Below, piece after piece: positions 26,559 through 35,638 of a stretch of DNA of 64,000 nt; within the stretch, counting starts at the first letter, position 1, and every line of letters begins with the position of its first letter. A program made the position numbers and the translations under genes. Origin of the DNA: Streptomyces globisporus (GTDB lineage: Bacteria; Actinomycetota; Actinomycetes; Streptomycetales; Streptomycetaceae); the NCBI GenBank assembly GCA_014649555.1, contig BMTG01000001.1:992001-1056000 (forward strand), in the 5' to 3' direction. The notes beneath the pieces are model-generated. The model searched no databases. It was given only the letters and a program-made list of their open reading frames with translations, and was not told where the DNA came from.

Positions 26559-27098
26559 CTACTTACCAGCCTTTCCGACCTTGCGGCGGATGACCTCGCC
26601 CGCGTACTTGACGCCCTTGGCCTTGTACGGGTCGGGCTTCCGCAGCTTGCGGATGTTGGCGGCCACTTCGCCGACCTTCTGCTTGTCGATGCCCTCGACG
26701 CTGAGCTTCGTGGGCGACTCGACCTTGAAGGTGATGCCTTCCGGAGCCTCGATGAGGATCGGGTGGCTGTAGCCCAGGGCGAACTCCAGGTTGGAGCCCT
26801 TCGCCTGGACGCGGTAACCGACACCGCTGATCTCGAGCGCCTTGGAGTAACCCGCGGTCACGCCGGTGATCATGTTCGCCACCAGCGTGCGGGACAGGCC
26901 GTGGAGGGCCTTGTTCTGACGCTCGTCGTTCGGGCGGGAGACGTTGAGCACGCCGTCCTCACCCTTGGAGACCTCGATCGGCGCGGCGACGGTGTGCGAG
27001 AGGGAACCCTTGGGGCCCTTCACCGCGACCGTACGGCCATCGATGGTGACGTCCACACCGGCGGGAACCTGGATGGGGAGCTTGCCGATTCGCGACAT
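26559..27098 (-). CDS. rplF: 50S ribosomal protein L6
   Basis: A 179-residue L6 with the two repeated domains: [21 protein letters not shown] in the first and [16 protein letters not shown] with [16 protein letters not shown] in the second. Length and ends are normal. It lies between rpsH and rplR in spc order. Confidence 0.98.
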   Translation of the reverse strand: MSRIGKLPIQVPAGVDVTIDGRTVAVKGPKGSLSHTVAAPIEVSKGEDGVLNVSRPNDERQNKALHGLSRTLVANMITGVTAGYSKALEISGVGYRVQAKGSNLEFALGYSHPILIEAPEGITFKVESPTKLSVEGIDKQKVGEVAANIRKLRKPDPYKAKGVKYAGEVIRRKVGKAGK

Positions 27099-27119
27099 GA
27101 GCTTTCCTTCCTTTCCCGA

Positions 27120-27518
27120 CTACCAGACGTAGGCGAGGACTTCCCCACCTACGCCCTTCTTGCCTGCCTGCTGGCCGGTCAGGAGACCGTGGGACGTGGA
27201 GATGATCGCCACGCCCAGGCCGCCGAGGACCTTCGGCAGGTTGGTGGACTTTGCGTAAACACGCAGACCCGGCTTCGAAATCCGCTTGATGCCGGCGATC
27301 GAGCGCTCGCGGTTCGGGCCGAACTTCAGCTCGAGGACGAGGTTCTTGCCGACCTCGGCGTCCTCGACCTTCCAGCCGGTGATGAAGCCCTCCTGCTGGA
27401 GGATCTCCGCGATGTGCGACTTGATCTTGCTGTGCGGCATCGAGACATCGTCGTGATATGCCGAGTTCGCGTTACGCAGACGCGTGAGCATGTCTGCGAT
27501 GGGATCAGTCATGGTCAT
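27120..27518 (-). CDS. rpsH: 30S ribosomal protein S8
   Basis: A 132-residue S8 that binds helix 21 of 16S r[34 protein letters not shown] and [37 protein letters not shown] are canonical. It follows rpsZ after a structured spacer of 223 bases, which is long for this operon. Confidence 0.98.
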   Translation of the reverse strand: MTMTDPIADMLTRLRNANSAYHDDVSMPHSKIKSHIAEILQQEGFITGWKVEDAEVGKNLVLELKFGPNRERSIAGIKRISKPGLRVYAKSTNLPKVLGGLGVAIISTSHGLLTGQQAGKKGVGGEVLAYVW

Positions 27519-27741
27519 GAGTTGGCCTTCGGCCTCTCTCGCCGGGGTTTCCTGTATGCGCCATCCCTCTCCCCACTCACTGGCGGGACGGGTGCGGTGC
27601 GGGGACCTACGGCGTAGTAAGTCGGTCTTGGGCGGCAGGCGCCCAACCCTTCTAGCCTACGGCATGAAAGGAGGGGCTCCTGCCGACCAGATACTTACCG
27701 AGAGTCTCCGGAACTTCCCTTTGCCCGAGGGCAGAGGGGAG

Positions 27742-27927
27742 TTACCAGGAGCTCTTGGTCACGCCCGGCAGCTCGCCACGGTGAGCCATCTCACGAAGGC
27801 ACACGCGGCACAGGCCGAACTTGCGGTAGACGGAGTGGGGCCGGCCGCAGCGCTGGCAGCGGGTGTACCCGCGAACGCCGAACTTCGGCTTACGGGCGGC
27901 CTTAGCGATCAGAGCCTTCTTCGCCAC
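27742..27927 (-). CDS. rpsZ: 30S ribosomal protein S14, type Z (zinc-binding)
   Basis: A 61-residue short S14 ([20 protein letters not shown]) with four Cys in CQRCGRPH and CRVCLREMA that bind zinc. The short zinc form in the spc operon is normal for actinobacteria; a longer zinc-free paralogue is often encoded elsewhere under zinc control. It starts 2 bases after rplE. Confidence 0.97.
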   Translation of the reverse strand: MAKKALIAKAARKPKFGVRGYTRCQRCGRPHSVYRKFGLCRVCLREMAHRGELPGVTKSSW

Positions 27928-27929
27928 GG

Positions 27930-28487
27930 TCAGTTCTCCTTGAACGGGAAGCCGAGGTGACGAAGGAGGGCACGACCCTCGTCGTCGTTGGTCGCCGTGG
28001 TGACCACGGTGATGTCCATGCCCCGGACCCGGTCGATCTTGTCCTGGTCGATCTCGTGGAACATGACCTGCTCCGTGAGACCGAAGGTGTAGTTGCCACG
28101 GCCGTCGAACTGCTTCGGCGACAGGCCACGGAAGTCACGGATACGCGGAAGCGCGAGCGACAGCGTACGGTCCAGGAACTCCCACATCCGGTCACCGCGG
28201 AGGGTGACGTGGCAGCCGATCGGCTGGCCCTCGCGCAGCTTGAACTGCGCGATGGACTTGCGGGCCTTCGTGACGGCCGGCTTCTGGCCGGTGATCGTGG
28301 TGAGGTCGCGAACGGCCCCGTCGATCAGCTTGGAGTCGCGGGCGGCGTCGCCCACACCCATGTTGACCACGATCTTGACCAGACCGGGAACCTGCATGAC
28401 GTTCTCGTACGAGAACTCCTCACGCAGCTTGCCGGCGATTTCCTCGCGGTAGCGCGTCTTGAGACGCGGCGCAGTGGTGGTCGTCAT
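27930..28487 (-). CDS. rplE: 50S ribosomal protein L5
   Basis: A 185-residue L5 that links 5S rRNA to the large subunit. [56 protein letters not shown] and [15 protein letters not shown] are diagnostic. Its ATG overlaps the rplX stop by one base. Confidence 0.98.
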   Translation of the reverse strand: MTTTTAPRLKTRYREEIAGKLREEFSYENVMQVPGLVKIVVNMGVGDAARDSKLIDGAVRDLTTITGQKPAVTKARKSIAQFKLREGQPIGCHVTLRGDRMWEFLDRTLSLALPRIRDFRGLSPKQFDGRGNYTFGLTEQVMFHEIDQDKIDRVRGMDITVVTTATNDDEGRALLRHLGFPFKEN

Positions 28488-28810
28488 CAGATGTCCTCAC
28501 CGGTCCGCTTGGCAACGCGGATCTTGTTGCCCTCGTCGTCAAAGCGGTAGCCGACGCGGGAGACAACCTTGTTGCCGTCCTTCTCCACGACCAGCTGAAC
28601 GTTGCTGACGTGGATCGGGGCCTCGGTGGTGACAATGCCACCCGTCTGCGAACCGCGAGCCGTCTGACCGGCCTTGGTGTGCTTCTTGACCCGGTTGACA
28701 CCCTCGACGAGGACGCGGTCCTGAGCGGGGTAGGCCACGATGACCTTGCCCTGCTTGCCCTTGTCCTTACCGGTGATGACCTGAACCAGGTCGCCCTTCT
28801 TGATCTTCAT
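28487..28810 (-). CDS. rplX: 50S ribosomal protein L24
   Basis: A 107-residue L24, an assembly initiator. The KOW motif is at the N-terminus ([23 protein letters not shown]). [12 protein letters not shown] and [18 protein letters not shown] are conserved. It lies 2 bases after rplN and overlaps rplE. Confidence 0.98.
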   Translation of the reverse strand: MKIKKGDLVQVITGKDKGKQGKVIVAYPAQDRVLVEGVNRVKKHTKAGQTARGSQTGGIVTTEAPIHVSNVQLVVEKDGNKVVSRVGYRFDDEGNKIRVAKRTGEDI

Positions 28811-28812
28811 GC

Positions 28813-29181
28813 TTACAGCACCTCCGGCGCGAGCGAGATGATCTTCATGAACTTCTTCTCGCGCAGCTCCCGGCCCACCGGGCCGAAGATGCGGGTGCCG
28901 CGGGGGTCGCCGTCGTTCTTCAGAATGACGGCGGCGTTCTCGTCGAAGCGGATGTACGAGCCATCCTGACGACGACGCTCCTTGACGGTGCGAACGATGA
29001 CGGCCTTGACGACGTCACCCTTCTTCACGTTGCCACCGGGGATCGCGTCCTTGACGGTGGCGACGATGACGTCACCGATACCCGCGTAGCGGCGACCCGA
29101 GCCACCGAGAACACGAATGGTGAGAATTTCCTTCGCACCCGTGTTGTCGGCGACGCGCAGTCGCGACTCCTGCTGGATCAC
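28813..29181 (-). CDS. rplN: 50S ribosomal protein L14
   Basis: A 122-residue L14. [28 protein letters not shown] and [32 protein letters not shown] are canonical. It starts the spc group and follows rpsQ after a spacer holding two perfect hairpins. Confidence 0.98.
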   Translation of the reverse strand: MIQQESRLRVADNTGAKEILTIRVLGGSGRRYAGIGDVIVATVKDAIPGGNVKKGDVVKAVIVRTVKERRRQDGSYIRFDENAAVILKNDGDPRGTRIFGPVGRELREKKFMKIISLAPEVL

Positions 29182-29215
29182 GTCTATCTCCTGATCGTCT
29201 GCCGGTTCCCGGCGG

Positions 29216-29289
29216 GGTGCTCCGTAAGTGACTTACGGAGCACCCTCACCGAGCCTGGCGGAACTGACCTGAGGGGAATGCCCCTCAGG
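29216..29289 (-). other. Two tandem hairpins between rpsQ and rplN
   Basis: GGTGCTCCGTAAG (29216-29228) pairs perfectly with CTTACGGAGCACC (29232-29244) across a 3-base loop. CCTGAGGGG (29268-29276) pairs with CCCCTCAGG (29281-29289) across a 4-base loop. Both lie in the mRNA spacer of the S10-spc operon and could terminate, process or stabilise the transcript. Confidence 0.75.
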
Positions 29290-29291
29290 AA

Positions 29292-29576
29292 TTACTTGGC
29301 CTTCTCGAGGATCTCGACGATGCGCCAGCGCTTCGAGGCGGACAGCGGACGCGTCTCCATGATGATGACGCGGTCGCCGACGCCGGCACTGTTCTGCTCG
29401 TCGTGGGCCTTGAGCTTGTTCGTACGGCGGATGACCTTGCCGTACAGCGCGTGCTTCACACGGTCCTCGACAGCGACGACGACGGTCTTGTCCATCTTGT
29501 CGCTGACGACGAGACCCTCACGGGTCTTGCGGAAGCCGCGGTCGGTGTTCGTCTCAGTCACAGTCTTCTCGCTCAT
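29292..29576 (-). CDS. rpsQ: 30S ribosomal protein S17
   Basis: A 94-residue S17. [47 protein letters not shown] and [28 protein letters not shown] are diagnostic. Its ATG overlaps the rpmC stop by one base. Confidence 0.98.
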   Translation of the reverse strand: MSEKTVTETNTDRGFRKTREGLVVSDKMDKTVVVAVEDRVKHALYGKVIRRTNKLKAHDEQNSAGVGDRVIIMETRPLSASKRWRIVEILEKAK

Positions 29577-29800
29577 CAGGCGCTCTCCACCGTCTCGATG
29601 CCCAGCTCGCGCTCACGCATCAGGGTGTAGATCCGGGCGATGTCCTTACGGACGGACTTGAGCCGGCCGTGGTTCTCGAGCTGGCCCGTCGCCGCCTGGA
29701 AGCGGAGGTTGAACAGCTCTTCCTTGGCTTCGCGGAGCTTGTTGAGGAGCTCCTCGTCGCCCAGCTCGCGCAGCTCGGACGCCTTGGTACCGGCCGACAT
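29576..29800 (-). CDS. rpmC: 50S ribosomal protein L29
   Basis: A 74-residue L29 near the exit tunnel, which also docks trigger factor. [37 protein letters not shown] is typical. The ATG at 29800 overlaps the rplP stop; the GTG three bases before is less likely. Confidence 0.97.
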   Translation of the reverse strand: MSAGTKASELRELGDEELLNKLREAKEELFNLRFQAATGQLENHGRLKSVRKDIARIYTLMRERELGIETVESA

Positions 29801-30219
29801 CACGACTCACCTGCCTCGCGCCGAACGATCCGGCACTTCATCGGAAGCTTGTGAGCAGCGCGGGTGAGCGCCTCACGAGCAATCTTCTCGTTCGGGTAGG
29901 ACAGCTCGAACATCACCCGACCGGGCTTGACGTTCGCGATCCACCACTCGGGAGAACCCTTACCGGAACCCATGCGGGTCTCGGCAGGCTTCTTCGTCAG
30001 GGGACGGTCCGGGTAGATGTTGATCCAGACCTTGCCGCCACGCTTGATGTGACGGGTCATCGCGATACGAGCGGACTCGATCTGACGGTTCGTCACGTAC
30101 GCCGGGGTCAGCGCCTGGATGCCGTACTCGCCGAACGCAACCTGCGTGCCACCCTTGGACATACCGCTGCGCTTCGGGTGGTGCTGCTTGCGGTGCTTGA
30201 CCCTACGGGGGATCAGCAT
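29800..30219 (-). CDS. rplP: 50S ribosomal protein L16
   Basis: A 139-residue L16 next to the A-site finger. [67 protein letters not shown] and [25 protein letters not shown] are canonical. Confidence 0.98.
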   Translation of the reverse strand: MLIPRRVKHRKQHHPKRSGMSKGGTQVAFGEYGIQALTPAYVTNRQIESARIAMTRHIKRGGKVWINIYPDRPLTKKPAETRMGSGKGSPEWWIANVKPGRVMFELSYPNEKIAREALTRAAHKLPMKCRIVRREAGES

Positions 30220-30224
30220 TTCGG

Positions 30225-31061
30225 TCAGGCCTCCGTTCCGGTGCTCTCAGCAGCCGGAGCAGCGGCGGCGGGAGCGTCGGCCTTGGGGGCCTCGGCTGCC
30301 GGCGACTGCTGCGGCTTACGGCCGCGACCGCCACGCTCGCCACCACGGCCACCGCGGCCGGCCGGGCGGTCAGCGCCGCCACGAGCCGGACGGTTGCCGG
30401 CGCGGGCCGCGGCGTTCTCGGCGCGAACCTCGGCGATGTTCTTGACGTCGCCCTTGTAGATCCAGACCTTCACGCCGATGCGGCCGAAGGTCGTCTTGGC
30501 CTCGAAGAAGCCGTAGTCGACGTTCGCGCGGAGCGTGTGCAGGGGCACACGGCCCTCGCGGTAGAACTCCGAGCGGGACATCTCGGCGCCGCCGAGGCGA
30601 CCGCCGCACTGGATCTTGATGCCCTTGGCGCCGGCCTTCATCGAGGACTGCATGCTCTTACGCATGGCCCGACGGAAGGAGACGCGGGAGGAGAGCTGCT
30701 CGGCGACGGCCTGGGCCACCAGCTGAGCGTCCACCTCGGGGTTCTTGACCTCGAGGATGTTCAGCTGGACCTGCTTGCCGGTCAGCTTCTCCAGCTCGCC
30801 GCGGATGCGATCGGCCTCGGCGCCACGGCGACCGATGACGATGCCCGGGCGGGCGGTGTGGATGTCAACGCGGACGCGGTCGCGGGTGCGCTCGATCTCG
30901 ACCTTCGAGATGCCGGCCCGCTCCATGCCCTTCGTCATCATGCGACGAATGGCGACGTCTTCCTTGACGTAGTCCTTGTACAGCTTGTCGGCGTACCAGC
31001 GGGACTTGAAGTCCGTGGTGATGCCGAGCCGGAACCCGTGCGGGTTTACCTTCTGGCCCAT
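30225..31061 (-). CDS. rpsC: 30S ribosomal protein S3
   Basis: A 278-residue S3 at the mRNA entrance. [26 protein letters not shown], the KH-domain [26 protein letters not shown] and [27 protein letters not shown] are diagnostic. The last 60 residues are an Arg/Gly then Ala-rich tail usual in actinobacteria. It overlaps the rplV stop by one base. Confidence 0.98.
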   Translation of the reverse strand: MGQKVNPHGFRLGITTDFKSRWYADKLYKDYVKEDVAIRRMMTKGMERAGISKVEIERTRDRVRVDIHTARPGIVIGRRGAEADRIRGELEKLTGKQVQLNILEVKNPEVDAQLVAQAVAEQLSSRVSFRRAMRKSMQSSMKAGAKGIKIQCGGRLGGAEMSRSEFYREGRVPLHTLRANVDYGFFEAKTTFGRIGVKVWIYKGDVKNIAEVRAENAAARAGNRPARGGADRPAGRGGRGGERGGRGRKPQQSPAAEAPKADAPAAAAPAAESTGTEA

Positions 31062-31408
31062 TACCGGGTTCCTTCCTTGCTGCTGACGACCACGGTGATG
31101 TGGCTGGTCCGCTTACGGATCCGGTAGGCACGGCCCTGAGCACGCGGACGGAACCGCTTCAGGGTCGGGCCCTCGTCCACGTACGCCTCGCTGATGACCA
31201 GCGAAGAGGCGTCGGTGTGGTCGTAGTTGTGTGCAGCGTTGGCGATGGCGCTGTCCAGCACCTTGCCAACCGGCACGCTCGCGGCCTGCGGGGCGAAACG
31301 CAGGACCGCCTGAGCCTCCGTGGCATCCATGCCACGGATGAGGTCCACCACTCGGCGGGCCTTCATGGGCGTGACGCGGATGTACCGCGCCTGGGCCCTG
31401 GCTTCCAT
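31061..31408 (-). CDS. rplV: 50S ribosomal protein L22
   Basis: A 115-residue L22 with the tunnel-lining loop. [44 protein letters not shown] and [35 protein letters not shown] are canonical. ATG 31408 is chosen, with an AAGGG site upstream; an in-frame upstream ATG would add residues not in the family. Confidence 0.97.
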   Translation of the reverse strand: MEARAQARYIRVTPMKARRVVDLIRGMDATEAQAVLRFAPQAASVPVGKVLDSAIANAAHNYDHTDASSLVISEAYVDEGPTLKRFRPRAQGRAYRIRKRTSHITVVVSSKEGTR

Positions 31409-31451
31409 GGTTGTCCCTTCGGTGTAAGTCATAGTCGTTTCCACCCCGCGC

Positions 31452-31733
31452 TTAGCGGCGCTTCGACTTCCGGTCGTCCTTGACGTGGCCGCGGAAGGTG
31501 CGAGTCGGCGAGAACTCGCCGAGCTTGTGGCCGACCATCGACTCGGTGACGAACACCGGGACGTGGATCTTGCCGTTGTGCACCGCGATGGTGTGACCCA
31601 GCATGGCCGGGACGATCATCGAGCGACGGGACCAGGTCTTGATGACGTTCTTGGTGCCTGCCTCGTTCTGTACGTCCACCTTCTTGATGAGGTGTCCGTC
31701 GACGAAGGGCCCCTTCTTGAGACTGCGCGGCAT
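31452..31733 (-). CDS. rpsS: 30S ribosomal protein S19
   Basis: A 93-residue S19: [44 protein letters not shown] and [24 protein letters not shown]. Normal length. It is 12 bases from rplB. Confidence 0.98.
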   Translation of the reverse strand: MPRSLKKGPFVDGHLIKKVDVQNEAGTKNVIKTWSRRSMIVPAMLGHTIAVHNGKIHVPVFVTESMVGHKLGEFSPTRTFRGHVKDDRKSKRR

Positions 31734-31745
31734 CTAAACCCGCTC

Positions 31746-32582
31746 CTAGCGCTTCTTGTTCGTCTTGCGGCGGCGGACGATGTACTTGTTGCTCGCCTTC
31801 TTGGGAGAACGAGTACGACCCTCCTTCTGACCCCACGGCGAGACCGGGTGACGACCACCGGAGGTCTTGCCTTCACCACCACCGTGCGGGTGGTCAACCG
31901 GGTTCATCGCGACACCGCGGACGGTCGGGCGGACGCCCTTCCAGCGCATGCGGCCGGCCTTGCCCCAGTTGATGTTCGACTGCTCGGCGTTGCCGACCTC
32001 ACCGATCGTCGCGCGGCAGCGCGCGTCGACCAGGCGGATCTCACCCGACGGCATACGAAGGTGGGCCATGGTGCCCTCCTTCGCCAGCAGCTGCACGGAG
32101 GCACCCGCGGAACGGGCGAACTTCGCGCCGCCGCCGGGCCGCAGCTCGATGGCGTGGATGGTCGTACCGACCGGGATGTTGCGCAGCGCCAGGTTGTTGC
32201 CGGGCTTGATGTCGGCGGCCGGACCGTTCTCGACACGGTCGCCCTGCGACAGGCCACGGGGAGCGACGATGTAACGCTTCTCGCCGTCCGCGTAGTGCAG
32301 CAGCGCGATGCGCGCGGTGCGGTTCGGGTCGTACTCGATGTGCGCGACCTTGGCCGGCACGCCGTCCTTGTCGTGACGACGGAAGTCGATCACGCGGTAG
32401 GCGCGCTTGTGGCCACCACCCTGGTGGCGAACGGTCACACGACCGGCGTTGTTACGGCCGCCCTTGCTGTGCAGGGGGCGGACCAGCGACTTCTCCGGCG
32501 TGGACCGCGTGATCTCGACAAAGTCGGCGACGCTGGAGCCACGACGGCCCGGGGTCGTCGGCTTGTACTTGCGGATACCCAT
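31746..32582 (-). CDS. rplB: 50S ribosomal protein L2
   Basis: A 278-residue L2 beside the peptidyl transferase centre. [40 protein letters not shown] and the conserved [29 protein letters not shown] with its essential His are present. The tail is Lys/Arg-rich. Confidence 0.98.
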   Translation of the reverse strand: MGIRKYKPTTPGRRGSSVADFVEITRSTPEKSLVRPLHSKGGRNNAGRVTVRHQGGGHKRAYRVIDFRRHDKDGVPAKVAHIEYDPNRTARIALLHYADGEKRYIVAPRGLSQGDRVENGPAADIKPGNNLALRNIPVGTTIHAIELRPGGGAKFARSAGASVQLLAKEGTMAHLRMPSGEIRLVDARCRATIGEVGNAEQSNINWGKAGRMRWKGVRPTVRGVAMNPVDHPHGGGEGKTSGGRHPVSPWGQKEGRTRSPKKASNKYIVRRRKTNKKR

Positions 32583-32621
32583 TTCTCAGTCCTCGTCCGA
32601 TTCCGGACGACTCGAACTCCG

Positions 32622-32945
32622 TTAGGAGGTCGGGCCGCCGAAGATGTCGATACGGTCGCCCTCGGCGAGGGTCACGATGGCGCGCTTCGTGTCGGCGCGC
32701 TTGCCGAAACCGGTGCGGGTGCGCTTGCGCTTGCCCTGCCGGTTGATCGTGTTGACCCCGGTGACCTTGACCGAGAAGACCGCCTCGACGGCCTGCTTGA
32801 TCTGGGTCTTGTTGGAGCCGGGCGCGACGATGAACGTGTACTTGTTCTCGTCGAGCAGCGCGTAGCTCTTCTCGGAGACCACGGGCTTGACGAGAACGTC
32901 ACGCGGGTCCGAGTACGTCTTGCTGGTAACGGTCGCCTCACTCAT
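32622..32945 (-). CDS. rplW: 50S ribosomal protein L23
   Basis: A 107-residue L23, the SRP and trigger-factor docking protein at the exit tunnel. [45 protein letters not shown] is typical. ATG 32945 overlaps the rplD stop by one base. Confidence 0.97.
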   Translation of the reverse strand: MSEATVTSKTYSDPRDVLVKPVVSEKSYALLDENKYTFIVAPGSNKTQIKQAVEAVFSVKVTGVNTINRQGKRKRTRTGFGKRADTKRAIVTLAEGDRIDIFGGPTS

Positions 32946-33595
32946 CAGGCGGCGCTCCCTTCGGTCTCAGCGGTCTGGGGGCCAGACACGAAGGACTCGA
33001 AAGCGGCCTGGGTGAAGACCACGTCGTCAGAGACGATCACGTCGTACGTGTTGAGCTGGCCCGGCTCCAGGATGTGCACCTGGGGCAGGTTGCGCGCGGA
33101 CAGCCACGCGGCCTCGTCGGCGCGGTCGACGACCAGGAGCAGGTTCTGGCGCTCCGAGATCTTGCCGAGCAGCGTCTTGGCGGCCTTCGTGGAGGCGGCA
33201 CCCTCGACCACGCCGGTGACGACGTGGATACGGGAGTGACGGGCCCGGTCCGAGAGGGCACCGCGCAGGGCGGCGGCCTTCATCTTCTTCGGGGTCCGCT
33301 GCGAGTAGTCACGCGGCTGCGGGCCGTGGACGACGCCACCGCCGGCGAACTGCGGGGCGCGGGTCGAACCCTGACGGGCGCGGCCGGTGCCCTTCTGGCG
33401 GTAAGGCTTCTTACCACCACCGCGGACTTCACCGCGGCGCTTGGTCTTGTGCGTGCCCTGACGGGCAGCCGCCAGCTGAGCGACAACGACCTGGTGGATC
33501 AGCGGAACGCTGGTCTTCGCGTCGAAGATCTCCGCGGGGAGCTCGACGGTACCGGCCTTGTCGCCTGCCGGCGAAAGGATGTCAATGGTGCTCAT
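32945..33595 (-). CDS. rplD: 50S ribosomal protein L4
   Basis: A 216-residue L4. [57 protein letters not shown] is the tunnel-lining conserved loop. In enterobacteria L4 represses its own operon; whether that holds here is not known. The ATG at 33595 begins [11 protein letters not shown]; the longer upstream frame is not family-like. Confidence 0.98.
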   Translation of the reverse strand: MSTIDILSPAGDKAGTVELPAEIFDAKTSVPLIHQVVVAQLAAARQGTHKTKRRGEVRGGGKKPYRQKGTGRARQGSTRAPQFAGGGVVHGPQPRDYSQRTPKKMKAAALRGALSDRARHSRIHVVTGVVEGAASTKAAKTLLGKISERQNLLLVVDRADEAAWLSARNLPQVHILEPGQLNTYDVIVSDDVVFTQAAFESFVSGPQTAETEGSAA

Positions 33596-33599
33596 TACC

Positions 33600-34244
33600 T
33601 CAAGCCCCCTTGGCCGCGGTACGGACCAGGACGAGGCCGCCGTTCGGACCGGGGACCGCGCCCTTGATGAGGAGCAGACCCTTCTCCGCGTCAACCGCGT
33701 GGATGGTCAGGTTCTGGGTGGTGACGCGCTCGTTACCCATGCGGCCCGCCATGCGCATGCCCTTGAAGACACGCCCAGGGGTGGCGCAGCCACCGATGGA
33801 ACCGGGGGAACGGTGCTTGCGCTGGGTGCCGTGCCCGGCGCCGAGGCCCTTGAAGTTGTGACGCTTCATGACACCGGCGAAGCCCTTGCCCTTGCTCTTG
33901 CCCGTGACGTCAACCTTGACGCCGGACTCGAACACAGCGGCGGTGACCTCCTGGCCCAGCGTGTACTCGCTGGCGTCAGGGGTGCGGAGCTCGACCAGGT
34001 GGCGGCGCGGGGTGACGTCGGCCTTGGCGAAGTGACCCTTGAGGGGCTTGTTCACCTTGCGCGGGTCGATCTCGCCGAAGGCGATCTGGACCGCTTCGTA
34101 GCCGTCGCTGTCGTTGGTGCGAACCTGCGTCACGACGCACGGACCGGCCTTGACGACGGTCACCGGGACAACCCGGTTGTTCTCGTCCCAGACCTGGGTC
34201 ATGCCGAGCTTCTCGCCCAGGACGCCCTTGATGTTCTTGCTCAT
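33600..34244 (-). CDS. rplC: 50S ribosomal protein L3
   Basis: A 214-residue L3. [32 protein letters not shown], the central [14 protein letters not shown] and [28 protein letters not shown] are diagnostic. It follows rpsJ by 14 bases. Confidence 0.98.
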   Translation of the reverse strand: MSKNIKGVLGEKLGMTQVWDENNRVVPVTVVKAGPCVVTQVRTNDSDGYEAVQIAFGEIDPRKVNKPLKGHFAKADVTPRRHLVELRTPDASEYTLGQEVTAAVFESGVKVDVTGKSKGKGFAGVMKRHNFKGLGAGHGTQRKHRSPGSIGGCATPGRVFKGMRMAGRMGNERVTTQNLTIHAVDAEKGLLLIKGAVPGPNGGLVLVRTAAKGA

Positions 34245-34258
34245 CTCGGCCCGTCCCC

Positions 34259-34567
34259 TCAGAGCTTGATCTCGATGTCGACGCCGGCCGGCAGGTCGAG
34301 ACGCATCAGCGAGTCAACCGTCTTCGGCGTGGGGTCGAGGATGTCGATGAGGCGCTTGTGGGTGCGCATCTCGAAGTGCTCGCGAGAGTCCTTGTACTTG
34401 TGCGGCGACTTGATGACGCAGTACACGTTCTTCTCAGTGGGCAGCGGCACCGGGCCCGCGACCGACGCACCAGTGCGGGTCACCGTCTCGACGATCTTCT
34501 TCGCCGAGGAGTCGATGACCTCGTGGTCGTAGGCCTTGAGCCGGATGCGGATCTTCTGTCCCGCCAT
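34259..34567 (-). CDS. rpsJ: 30S ribosomal protein S10 (NusE)
   Basis: A 102-residue S10, which also acts as NusE in antitermination and couples with Nus[35 protein letters not shown] and [39 protein letters not shown] are canonical. It is the first gene of the long S10-spc group. ATG 34567 is the family start; the upstream extension in frame is leader. Confidence 0.98.
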   Translation of the reverse strand: MAGQKIRIRLKAYDHEVIDSSAKKIVETVTRTGASVAGPVPLPTEKNVYCVIKSPHKYKDSREHFEMRTHKRLIDILDPTPKTVDSLMRLDLPAGVDIEIKL

Positions 34568-35040
34568 GGCTACTAGTAGTCCTGTCTCTCTGTTGAACGC
34601 TCTGGAACCCGGGGGTTCTCTGGACTCCCCCTCCGACCCACGCGGTCGGGCGTGTCGCATCCCCTCTACGAAAATCTCCCGGAGGAGATCCCAACCAAGG
34701 GGGTGCGGGCCCGAGGACCGCGGAACCGGGGGCGGAACACCCACCGGGTGCCTGGCCGGCGCCCTGCATTGCTTCCCGGAAGATTCCCGTACGTCCGGCC
34801 CTACAGGGCCGACGAGTACTGTGGGACTCGCTTCCGGTCCTCCCGGCGGGAGGCGCGCAGCATTGACACTCAACCGAGCAACCTGGTCAGTGTGCCATAC
34901 GGGGCGCGGGCCTGGCCAATCGAGTCGGGAATCCTACCCCGAGCGAGCGCGGACTCAAACGCGGGCGCGCATCCGGCGGCACCGGACCCGTCGCGGGCCC
35001 CCGGGGCTCCCCCGCACGGGCCCTCTGACAAGATCCCGCC
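34568..35040 (-). other. S10 operon leader and promoter region
   Basis: No gene is supported between rpsJ and the GNAT gene. Starting from the candidate promoter at 34931-34958, the rpsJ leader would be about 355 nucleotides. It contains small hairpins at 34796-34811 (CGGCCC-TACA-GGGCCG) and near 34673-34690 (ATCTCC/GGAGAT). Any regulatory role is an inference. Confidence 0.5.
34931..34958 (-). promoter_or_regulatory. Candidate promoter for the S10 operon
   Basis: On the minus strand TTGAGT (34958-34953), a 16-base spacer and TAGGAT (34936-34931). It fits the vegetative sigma consensus moderately well and would start transcription near 34924. Confidence 0.5.
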
Positions 35041-35499
35041 ATGCCGACGAGCACGCTGCCCCACTGGACCCTGCGCCAGGGCGTCCCCGAGGACGTCGAG
35101 GCCATCGCCGAGCTGCGGGCCGAGGTCATGCGCCCGGACCTGGAACGGCTCGGCCGCTACGACGAGCACCGGGTGCGGCAGCGGCTGCGGGACGCGTACG
35201 CCCCCGAGCACACCTCGGTCATCGAGGCCCACGGCTCCTTCGCGGGCTGCGTGGCCCTGCGCCCGGCCGAGGACGGCTGGTGGCTGGAGCACTTCTACCT
35301 CTCCTCCGCGCTCCAGGGCCGCGGCATCGGCTCGGCCGTCCTGCGGGGCGCCCTGGACCGCGCGGACGCCGGGCGGACCCCCGTACGCCTGGACGTGCTC
35401 CGGGGGAGCCCCGCCCGGCGGCTCTACGAACGCCACGGATTCACCCTGTGGCGGGAGGACGCCGTCGACGTCTTCCTGGTGCGCAACCCCACACCCTGA
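35041..35499 (+). CDS. GNAT-family N-acetyltransferase
   Basis: A 152-residue acetyltransferase. The acetyl-CoA loop LQGRGIGSAVL is at 91-101 with the preceding strand WWLEHFYLSSA, and the end RRLYERHGFTLWREDAVDVFLVR is typical. It has one GNAT domain. Substrate unknown. It is divergent from the S10 operon and the first of three plus-strand accessory genes between rpsJ and tuf. Confidence 0.88.
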   Translation: MPTSTLPHWTLRQGVPEDVEAIAELRAEVMRPDLERLGRYDEHRVRQRLRDAYAPEHTSVIEAHGSFAGCVALRPAEDGWWLEHFYLSSALQGRGIGSAVLRGALDRADAGRTPVRLDVLRGSPARRLYERHGFTLWREDAVDVFLVRNPTP

Positions 35500-35638
35500 C
35501 CGGGCAACCCGCCCGCCCCTCCGTCCGTCTACTCCCCCGCAGGCGCGGCCCGACCGCCGCTGACCTGCGCGGAGAGTCGGGGAGTACGCAGGACAGGGCG
35601 GCCGTTCGCCCGCTGCGGGGGAAGCGGGAGCGGACGGA

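Noticed and set aside
31485-33239. A 584-residue open frame opposite rpsS, rplB and rplW
   Set aside because: It spans several real genes and their gaps, so it is only a by-product of GC-rich codon use.
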